A DNA stretch of 51,500 nucleotides, taken from the NCBI GenBank assembly GCA_016932235.1, contig JAFGDF010000282.1, forward strand, positions 1-51,500, in the 5' to 3' direction. Position 1 is the stretch's first letter, and every line of letters begins with the position of its first letter. The translations under genes and the position numbers were made by a program. This document shows, one piece after another, positions 45,381 to 51,500 of the stretch. The DNA is from Deltaproteobacteria bacterium. GTDB lineage: Bacteria; Desulfobacterota; DSM-4660; Desulfatiglandales; HGW-15. The notes under the pieces are model-generated. The model was not told the origin of the DNA and did no database searches. It was given only the letters and a program-made list of their open reading frames with translations.

Positions 45381-46676
45381 TCATTGCAATCCCGGCAAGA
45401 ACAAAGCGATTTGCGGAAAAACGAACAGAAGTGCTGCCACAGTCGCAAGGGATAGAAGAAAAGGGACGACACCTGAATAGACTACCTTGAAGGATTCTCC
45501 CGTGATATTTTTTACTACAAAGACACCTACAGCCACAGGTGGTATAATTGTGCCAATCATGAGAGTAATCCCGATCATAATACCGAACCATATGGGATCA
45601 AAGCCCAAAGTAACGATCGCGGGAAAGAAAATGGGGGTTGCAATGATCATGAACGCCAGGTCATCCATAATAGATCCCCCTAACAGGTAAATCACTATTA
45701 TAATGACCATAACCAAGTTTCTATTAAGACCTAGACCGCCTATCCAGTCCGCTGTAATAAACGGAATTTGTGTCACCATCAGAAAATGACCGAAAACAAC
45801 CGATCCTGCGATAAGAGTCAGGATCATGCACGCAGTCTTGAGAGATTCCTCAAAGGATACGATCAACTGTTTGAACGTGAACTTGGTTTTAACATATGCA
45901 AGTATCAAAACCGCCGCGGTTCCCATACTGCCGGCCTCTGTGGGTGAAAACCATCCGGCCATGAGACCGCCTATGATTAAGAGGAAAATGATGGTAACCC
46001 ACAGAAAATCTGGCAGAGCCTTGATTTTTTCCATCCTGGAAACTTCCTGTGTTGCTGGAGCAATAGAAGGATTGATCTTGACCCATCCGTATATGACAAC
46101 CATAAAGAACAACGCAATTAAAAGGGCAGGCAAAATTCCAGCGAGGAAAAGCTTCCCGATGGACTGTTCAGTAATGAGCCCGTAAATAATAAGTGGCACA
46201 CAGGGTGGAAGAAGTATACCCAGTGTTCCTACGGAGGCTACAACTCCGGTAGAAAGTTTTCTGCTGTATCCCAGCCGTGCCATCTCTGGACATGCAATGC
46301 TTGCAAAGGTAGCGCAGGTGGCAAGGCTTGAACCGCACATGGCCTTAAAAAATGTCGCGCCAACAACAGTTGTCATTGCCAGACCACCCGGAATATGGCC
46401 GACTATCTTTGATGCTGACGCATAAATCTTCTTTGCAATATCCGAGGATGATGCCACCTGTCCCATAAGAACGAAAAGAGGAATAACTGTAAATCCATAT
46501 GAAGAAAATGTTTCGAAATAGTCTTTGACCACCTGGTTTGAAGCCGCATCCCATCTGCCTAGATAACCTAGGCCAAGAAACCCAACAAGGGTCATCGCAA
46601 AACCCATTTCGACGCCCGTAGCTAAGAAAGAAAACATAAAAACTGTGCCAAGTATACCAATGACTACTTCACTCAT
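45381..46676 (-). CDS. dctM: TRAP transporter large permease, DctM
   Basis: 431 aa from ATG 46676 (MSEVVIGILGTVFMFSF); the longer open frame reads into dctQ. About twelve hydrophobic segments and the DctM signature GGSIMDDLAFMIIATPIFFPAI with GFDPIWFGIMI. ALTEAGSMG-type loop (FSPTEAGSMGTAAV) is conserved. It imports a substrate delivered by DctP using an ion gradient. Its start overlaps the dctQ stop (ATGAGTGA), so the subunits are translationally coupled. Confidence 0.93.
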   Translation of the reverse strand: MSEVVIGILGTVFMFSFLATGVEMGFAMTLVGFLGLGYLGRWDAASNQVVKDYFETFSSYGFTVIPLFVLMGQVASSSDIAKKIYASASKIVGHIPGGLAMTTVVGATFFKAMCGSSLATCATFASIACPEMARLGYSRKLSTGVVASVGTLGILLPPCVPLIIYGLITEQSIGKLFLAGILPALLIALFFMVVIYGWVKINPSIAPATQEVSRMEKIKALPDFLWVTIIFLLIIGGLMAGWFSPTEAGSMGTAAVLILAYVKTKFTFKQLIVSFEESLKTACMILTLIAGSVVFGHFLMVTQIPFITADWIGGLGLNRNLVMVIIIVIYLLGGSIMDDLAFMIIATPIFFPAIVTLGFDPIWFGIMIGITLMIGTIIPPVAVGVFVVKNITGESFKVVYSGVVPFLLSLATVAALLFVFPQIALFLPGLQ

Positions 46677-47151
46677 GGCGCTCTCCCGCAATCTCTTGAA
46701 TCTGTAATATAAAAACAAAACACTGGATTAGACAACAGAATGCAAGCCCAAATGTGATTGGATAATAGGGAATTCTGAATACCTGGGTCACTTCTCCGAC
46801 ACGTATCATATCCAGACTCATGGTGATGAAGTTCCAAGCCATCCACAAAAAAAGGGCAAGGCAAACAACTCTCGTAAAGATCTGCAACCGTTCTCCCGTC
46901 TTTTTCGTGACTTTTTCTATTACCATATCAACTGCTACATGTGATTTACTCATGGTGGTGTAGGGCAGGGCAAAACCGATTACAATAGAACCTAAAAACG
47001 AGATAATCTCGAAGTCTCCGACCATTGGTCTTCCGAAAAACCTCATAGTTATATTAGTAACTGTGAAGACAAGCATAAACGCAAGCGTTACCCCTGAAAA
47101 TATAAGAAGAAGCAGAGATACTCTTCTCGTAAATAACATCCATCTTTTCAT
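46669..47151 (-). CDS. dctQ: TRAP transporter small permease, DctQ
   Basis: 160 aa from ATG 47151 (MKRWMLFTRRVSLLLLIFSG), preceded by CGGGAGA; an in-frame ATG at 47193 would add 14 residues. Four hydrophobic segments, with GRPMVGDFEIISFLGSIVIGFALPYT and KSHVAVDMVIEKV, the latter typical of DctQ. It pairs with DctM. The downstream dctM start overlaps its stop codon. Confidence 0.88.
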   Translation of the reverse strand: MKRWMLFTRRVSLLLLIFSGVTLAFMLVFTVTNITMRFFGRPMVGDFEIISFLGSIVIGFALPYTTMSKSHVAVDMVIEKVTKKTGERLQIFTRVVCLALFLWMAWNFITMSLDMIRVGEVTQVFRIPYYPITFGLAFCCLIQCFVFILQIQEIAGERHE

Positions 47152-47311
47152 ATTCGGTTTCTCCCGTTTTGCTCGTAATAATATGAATTTCAAGAGACTC
47201 TCAGGTCCGGTAATTTTATCGCCCCAGATTTTCAGAGCAACACATTTCTCTCCTTCAAACCTTCTACACCACCTTGTAAAAATATGACTACAGATCCATC
47301 AGCCTTATTGT

Positions 47312-48340
47312 CTAATTAGCTGGGCCGGTCTCAATCCAATCTTTGACAAACTTCAGCACTTCATCGCCCGGCAGTCCTTTTTCCTTCATGTTATTGAGAT
47401 ATTTGTCAATAATAGTTTTCAGTTGTACTTTTGCTCTCTCGTTTTCTTCGGGGGTTGCTTTTACAAACGTATGTTCAGCCATATTAGCAACCTCGACTCC
47501 CTCAGTGTCCATGGCGTCCCAGAGCTTGCCTTGTTTCTCTATAAATTCCTTGTTCAAATCATCAATGATTTGCTGGATGTCTTTAGGCAATGAATCCCAA
47601 GTTGCTTTGTTCATAGCCACAAAAAACGGAGGGGCATCATTCCCTGCGCTAACTGAATATGTATATGGGCAAACCTCTGTCAGCTTGAACCCTTTAAGAG
47701 TCTCCATTGGAAGGAATGCACCATCGGTAACACCACGTTTTACAGAATCATAGAGCTCAACTATTGGTATATCTGTAGGTGTACCACCTAGCGCCGTAAC
47801 TACTCTAAGTGTATATCCGCTGCCCTTGAACCGGTTGCCCTTCAAATCATCCAGCTTTTTGATGGGATTCTTGCAGTGGAATTGTCCTGGGCCGCAACTA
47901 TGGAGATACATTACTTTAACTTCATCGAATTCCTTTGGTTTGAACTTCTGCATATACGCATTGCTACACCTTGCTGCTTGAAGAGCGCTCTTAAAGCCAA
48001 GCGGTAACGCGAAAACCTCGGAAAGTGGAAACCTGCCTGGTGTATAGCCTAAAACGCCAAACCCGACTTCCGTGATTCCCTTGACAACGCCATCGTACAT
48101 CTGATTGGCATTTACCAGAGAACCTCCGGGGTAATAGGTGGCCTTGACTCGTCCGTCTGTCCTCTTCTCAACCTCTTTGCACCACTCTTCTGATAATATG
48201 CTTGTGGCATGCATAGGTGGACTATGGCTTGCATATTTTAATTTAAAAAGAGAATCAGAAGCAGAACTCATTGTTGAAAAGGAAAATAAAAACAAGGTCA
48301 CACTGGCAATACTAAAAAGCTTAACAATTGATTTCTTCAT
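47312..48340 (-). CDS. dctP: TRAP transporter periplasmic binding protein, DctP
   Basis: 342 aa with a signal peptide (MKKSIVKLFSIASVTLFLFS, cleavage after ~residue 28, SSASDS). The mature part is DctP-like: LKYASHSPPMHATSILSEEW, EVGFGVLGYTPGRFPLSEVFALP, and the GNRFKGSGYTLRVVTALGGTPTDIP substrate region with Arg for carboxylate binding. AGGAGG precedes the ATG. First gene of the leftward UGSC operon, so its ligand is the probable substrate of the pathway, likely an organic acid. Confidence 0.93.
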   Translation of the reverse strand: MKKSIVKLFSIASVTLFLFSFSTMSSASDSLFKLKYASHSPPMHATSILSEEWCKEVEKRTDGRVKATYYPGGSLVNANQMYDGVVKGITEVGFGVLGYTPGRFPLSEVFALPLGFKSALQAARCSNAYMQKFKPKEFDEVKVMYLHSCGPGQFHCKNPIKKLDDLKGNRFKGSGYTLRVVTALGGTPTDIPIVELYDSVKRGVTDGAFLPMETLKGFKLTEVCPYTYSVSAGNDAPPFFVAMNKATWDSLPKDIQQIIDDLNKEFIEKQGKLWDAMDTEGVEVANMAEHTFVKATPEENERAKVQLKTIIDKYLNNMKEKGLPGDEVLKFVKDWIETGPAN

Positions 48341-48352
48341 AAAAACTACCTC

Positions 48353-48472
48353 CTATGTTAAGATTGTTTTGGTGATACAGCTGTCGCTACAATTGCCATT
48401 GCTTCTAAATTTGGAAGGCTGAAAACTGAACATTTCCTTTGCTTCGTCATGGCTTCGATAGTCAAGTCCCAT
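48353..48472 (-). pseudogene. Truncated 5' end of CoA ligase gene in front of dctP
   Basis: A 39-codon frame beginning MGLDYRSHDEAKEMFSF copies the start of the CoA ligase at 39345 (MGLDYRSYEEATEKFNW), with the same leader sequence upstream (48473-48556 versus 39346-39428). After ~16 codons it loses homology and stops at TAG 48353-48355, which overlaps the AGGAGG of dctP. It looks like a partial duplication left when the TRAP-UGSC genes were placed behind a copy of the ligase promoter. It may still act as a coupled leader ORF. Confidence 0.75.
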
Positions 48473-48582
48473 ACTTTCCTCTTTCACATCCGATTCTAAA
48501 TACTAACTGGCAGATAAGAGATTCTCCAGCTATAGAGATAATACCAATGATTATGTACTTTAATAATTTTCCTCATAATCGT

Positions 48583-48628
48583 TTTATTGTAAATTGACGA
48601 ACTTTTGTCAAGAAAAAATTTACAATAA
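48583..48628 (-). promoter_or_regulatory. Promoter of the dctP-UGSC operon with bracketing inverted repeat
   Basis: On the minus strand: TTGACA (48606-48611), 17-nt spacer, AATAAA (48583-48588). TTATTGTAAATT at 48617-48628 (minus-strand reading) and its complement AATTTACAATAA at 48584-48595 flank the -35 and cover the -10. An operator for the adjacent XRE-cupin regulator is a reasonable guess; a TTTACA/TGTAAA palindrome also occurs before the CoA ligase gene. Confidence 0.65.
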
Positions 48629-48829
48629 GTTAAAATTAGAATTTATATGATATCAAAATGCGATATTTTAGGTGTCGATCAAACAATTATTTGCTCACAG
48701 TAAATTTTTAACAGTTTGCAAAATTACAATCATTAAGTATAATGTTTAATCAATATTGATCTTGACAAAATAAATAAAAAGATCTTAGGCTACAAAATTT
48801 TCTGGATGAATAGGAAAAGAGGCATGAAA

Positions 48830-49504
48830 ATGTCAGATGATTTAGAGAAGGAAAGATTAGAAATATGCCGTTCCATAGGTCAAAGGATAAAAACTATCAG
48901 AAAACAGAGGCATTTGACATTAGGTGATGTTGCCGCCAAAGTTGGTTTTTCAAGAAGTTATCTATCTCAAATAGAAAATCTTAAGAGAGAACCATCAATA
49001 GGCACACTTATCAAGATTGCGCACGTACTGGGTGTAGAGGCCTTGTTTCTCATAACCGGCGGTTCATCTGATGCAGGACAGGAAGAGGATATATCTATCG
49101 TGAGGCAAGAGGAGCGAAAGATAATGCCGGATGCTTTTCGCCACCTGAATTTTAAATATCAATCACTGGCTCACAAAAAGAAAGACCGACTTATGGATGC
49201 CTATATAATCGAAGCAGGGTTTGATTTCCCCAAACACTCAAAACCGTGGCATGGCGAGTCATTCTTTTTTGTCCTGGAGGGGACCCATGAGGTTATGTAT
49301 GAAGGCAAAAGCTATATCCTGAACAAGGGGGATGCTTGTTATATTAACTCAAGCAAGCCAAATATGGGAAGAAGCCTTGGGTCCAAGCCTTCAAAATTGC
49401 TTCTGGTCTTCACACTCAGTCGTCCTGACGAGGAATCGGAGGCTTCCTCCAAAATGCTTCCTGATGATCAATCTGAATCATCGAGACCTGGAATATTGAC
49501 CTGA
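48830..49504 (+). CDS. XRE-family regulator with C-terminal cupin sensor
   Basis: 224 aa from ATG 48830 (MSDDLEKERLEICRSIGQRI), with AGAGG seven bases upstream; earlier ATGs at 48806 and 48824 are possible. Residues ~14-70 form the XRE helix-turn-helix (IKTIRKQRHLTLGDVAAKVGFSR then SYLSQIEN). Residues ~125-205 form a cupin barrel (HGESFFFVLEGTHEVMYEGKSY, NKGDACYINSSKPN), which usually binds the inducer. TTGACA at 48762-48767 may be its -35. Divergent from dctP, so it likely controls the UGSC operon, and perhaps the CoA ligase run. Confidence 0.9.
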   Translation: MSDDLEKERLEICRSIGQRIKTIRKQRHLTLGDVAAKVGFSRSYLSQIENLKREPSIGTLIKIAHVLGVEALFLITGGSSDAGQEEDISIVRQEERKIMPDAFRHLNFKYQSLAHKKKDRLMDAYIIEAGFDFPKHSKPWHGESFFFVLEGTHEVMYEGKSYILNKGDACYINSSKPNMGRSLGSKPSKLLLVFTLSRPDEESEASSKMLPDDQSESSRPGILT

Positions 49505-49876
49505 TCCGATTGCCTGGTTCGATCGATCGAGCTGTGCGGCCATCTTTAAGATGTTAACCACATGAGGGACTGCTTCTGCATTCGATCCAAACTGTTCAAA
49601 TGAATCAGTTAAAAATTAATTTTCCCTCCAGATTCCAACAAAAAATTTTGCCGTGCATTGAATTGATCGAAACAGATTAGCATAGACCGGATCACTGTGT
49701 GCTGCTCATTTCATCAGAAGAAGATAAGCTCTTCGGCTTATTCGACTTATTTTGGAAAAAGAAATGCAAATATGGTCCCCAATAAAAACAGACGTGTTTA
49801 TATTCCAAATATTATATTTTAATTATGATGTGCCATTTGTTATTATTCTACATTGCATCTGCAAAGGAGGTAACAG
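49505..49876. other. Intergenic region between regulator and third prpD gene
   Basis: No gene identified. A short leftward frame near 49500-49620 resembles no family I can name. AT-rich stretch at ~49780-49850 may hold the promoter of the downstream gene; AAAGGAGG lies before ATG 49877. Confidence 0.4.
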
Positions 49877-51295
49877 ATGACTTTAGCACGCGATTTGACA
49901 TGGCAAAATCTGGACCTGGTATATCGTTCAAGCATCGCCCACCAGTATGCACGATACGCCCTGGCGATAAAATATGAAATGTTTCCCGAGGAAGTGATCC
50001 ATTCGGCAAAACGCTGTTTGCTGGACACCCTTGGGTGTGCTGTCGGGGCCTATGCCGCCCCAGGATTCCCAATGGTAGAGGGAATGGTCAGGGAGCTGGG
50101 AGGAAGAGAAGAGGCCACGGTTTTTAGAACGGGCCTTCGGACATCGGCAACCAATGCCACACTGGCCAACAGCTTTCTGGTTCGTTTTCTGGATTATAAT
50201 GATATGGGAGGCGGCGGTCATAACAGTGACACGATACCGGCTATCATTGCTGTTGCTGAGAGGGAAAAAACCAGTGGACGGGATTTTTTAACGGCTTTGA
50301 TAATTTCCTATGAATTAGGAACCAGGTTCAGCGATGCTCCCGGAGGACATACCTCTTATGAATCAAAGGGCTACACCATTGATATCAGAGGAGGCGTAAC
50401 ACTGCCGCCACCACTGGGAAAGCTGATGGGTTTGAACGAGACACAAATCGCCAATGCTATCGGTATTTGTGCGTCTCACAGTCTACCCCTCGGGATACTG
50501 GATACCAATCGGGAAGAAAATTTTCACGCAAAGAACATGCGAGTCGCTTTTGTCGCCCGCGATGCCATTGAATCATGCCTGCTTGCAAAAAGAGGCTTTA
50601 CCGGACCGGTTCGGGTTGTTGAAGGTGAAAATGGAATTCGTGAAGTAGTAATGAAAGGCGAGATGGATATGGACATAATGGTGGACTTCAGCGGATGGCG
50701 AATACCTGCTGTAAGGTTTAAGAGCCTTTGTTGCAACGGTACTACAATGGGACATGTGAGCGCAACTTTGGAAATTGTGAAAGAGAATGATCTTCATCCG
50801 GAAGATATCGCGGAAGTGCGAATTGGAACAGGTCTGCGCGAAAGCAGGCATACCACGTCACTGTCGAAAAAATTCCCCAGGAATGGAGAAACCGCCGACC
50901 ATAGCGCTTTTTATGCCAATGCCATCGCTATTAAAGAGCGTCATTTCGGCCCAAAATCAATGGAGCCGGAAAAATTCACCGATCCTGTTGTGCTGGATCT
51001 GATTGATAAAATAACCGTAAAACCACATCCTGATTTATCAGAGCACAGTTCTGCGGGTGTATCAGAAATAATTACAGTGGACGGGCGAAAATTTGTTAGA
51101 CGTGTTGATGTGCCGCATGGTTTTGGCCCAGATCCTCTTACCGATAAAGAGCTGGAAGATAAGTTCTCGGAAATGGCCGCCGAGTACTTTCCCGAAGAAC
51201 ACATTCGGAAGATATTTGACATTATCTGGAATGTTGAGAGGCTTGATGATCTCAGCGAGCTGACCGAGCTGATGGTCATTAAGAACCGGAAATAA
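49877..51295 (+). CDS. MmgE/PrpD family protein (3)
   Basis: 472 aa, strong ribosome site. PrpD segments: AKRCLLDTLGCAVGAYAAP, FLVRFLDYNDMGGGGHNSDTIPAIIAVAE (substrate loop with Asp-Asn-Asp and His), ICASHSLPLGILD, and FVRRVDVPHGFGPDPLTDKELEDKF at the C-terminus. The FLDYND loop fits methylcitrate dehydratase-like enzymes better than the two other paralogues do. It is transcribed rightward after the XRE-cupin gene, perhaps under the same control. Its stop codon is inside a long palindrome. Confidence 0.9.
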   Translation: MTLARDLTWQNLDLVYRSSIAHQYARYALAIKYEMFPEEVIHSAKRCLLDTLGCAVGAYAAPGFPMVEGMVRELGGREEATVFRTGLRTSATNATLANSFLVRFLDYNDMGGGGHNSDTIPAIIAVAEREKTSGRDFLTALIISYELGTRFSDAPGGHTSYESKGYTIDIRGGVTLPPPLGKLMGLNETQIANAIGICASHSLPLGILDTNREENFHAKNMRVAFVARDAIESCLLAKRGFTGPVRVVEGENGIREVVMKGEMDMDIMVDFSGWRIPAVRFKSLCCNGTTMGHVSATLEIVKENDLHPEDIAEVRIGTGLRESRHTTSLSKKFPRNGETADHSAFYANAIAIKERHFGPKSMEPEKFTDPVVLDLIDKITVKPHPDLSEHSSAGVSEIITVDGRKFVRRVDVPHGFGPDPLTDKELEDKFSEMAAEYFPEEHIRKIFDIIWNVERLDDLSELTELMVIKNRK

Positions 51296-51345
51296 CTTTT
51301 TAGGAGCCGATCGGACAAAGTCCGACCGGCTCCTAAAAAGTTATT
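51291..51345. repeat. 55-bp near-perfect palindrome at the prpD 3' end
   Basis: AATAACTTTTTAGGAGCCG-A-TCGGAC, loop AAA, GTCCGAC, then CGGCTCCTAAAAAGTTATT. It is symmetric, includes the TAA stop, and carries the dispersed CGGAC-AAA-GTCCG core. It may stop transcription from both sides, but no separate T-run follows the arms. Confidence 0.75.
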
Positions 51346-51373
51346 CAATTAATATCTTATTCTGATTCACTAA

Positions 51374-51500
51374 TGTCCGGTTAGGAAATTGCATAAAGAT
51401 CGCGGCATGGGAGACTCTTTTTTCGGTCGAACTCGTTCCTGGCAAGGTTGACGCATAACGCCTTACGAGGCGGGCAGGGGGTCATCTCAGTCGTTGTCAG
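51374..51500. repeat. MITE-like element, copy D (cut by window edge)
   Basis: Begins TGTCCGGTTAGGAAATTGCA and continues with GATCGCGGCATGGGAGACTC, CGAACTCGTTCCTGG and CCTTACGAGGCGGGC, the same order as copy A at 2541. It runs off the window end. Confidence 0.7.

Overview
The window reads as a chromosomal accessory and catabolic region of a strict anaerobe, most likely an uncultured or little-studied Desulfobacterota (former Deltaproteobacteria) member. The grounds are an HdrD-like Fe-S oxidoreductase next to ETF and acyl-CoA dehydrogenase, two tungsten/molybdenum aldehyde:ferredoxin oxidoreductase paralogues, a DMSO-reductase-family Mo enzyme, a glycyl-radical enzyme locus, TRAP and Liv-type uptake, and selenoproteins. 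This lineage call is inference; there is no rRNA or other marker gene in the window, and I see no tRNA, rRNA, CRISPR or phage.

Layout. 1-87: C-terminus of an FAD/NAD-linked enoate reductase. 172-9627 (all leftward): HdrD-like protein, thiolase-like protein, etfA, etfB, acyl-CoA dehydrogenase, acyl-CoA ligase and an AOR, a beta-oxidation-like module with its own electron outlet. 9.9-24.9 kb: a mosaic of phosphotriesterase-like hydrolase, AbrB/PIN toxin-antitoxin pair, 2,4-dienoyl-CoA-reductase-like flavoenzyme, transhydroxylase-like Mo enzyme, aldo/keto reductase, two MmgE/PrpD proteins, a second AOR and an SDR, with many dispersed repeats between them. 25.4-39.3 kb (leftward): glycyl-radical enzyme and its activase, a Liv-type ABC importer lacking LivG, a PreA-like flavoenzyme with ferredoxin domain, a broken SDR, a double-hotdog MaoC protein and two adenylate-forming CoA ligases. 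39.7-48.3 kb (leftward): TRAP transporter (dctP, dctQ, dctM), thioredoxin-reductase-like protein, two UGSC-family selenoproteins, a DUF6282-like metallohydrolase and a partner protein. 48.8-51.3 kb (rightward): XRE-cupin regulator and a third MmgE/PrpD protein.

The most interesting part is 39.7-49.5 kb. Two coding regions that look broken by TGA are intact selenocysteine genes: in both, TGA lies in a (U)G(S/G)C motif, the frame stays open afterwards, and a 6-bp hairpin with a GU-containing loop starts 11-12 nt downstream, as expected of bacterial SECIS elements. One is a fusion of the UGSC domain to a domain that also occurs as a separate protein in the same operon. With a dedicated TRAP importer, a thioredoxin-reductase-like enzyme and an XRE-cupin regulator, the set looks like a selenocysteine-dependent reductive pathway for an imported small molecule, loosely analogous to GrdB-type reductases. 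The substrate is unknown.

Other notable points: the glycyl-radical enzyme has serine where the radical glycine should be; the promoter-leader and first codons of the 39.3 kb CoA ligase are duplicated in front of dctP, suggesting shared control; one prpD gene is bracketed by two ~310-320 bp direct repeats; and two families of palindromic repeats (MITE-like and a 'TCGGAC-TTT-GTCCGA' hairpin) are scattered through the window.
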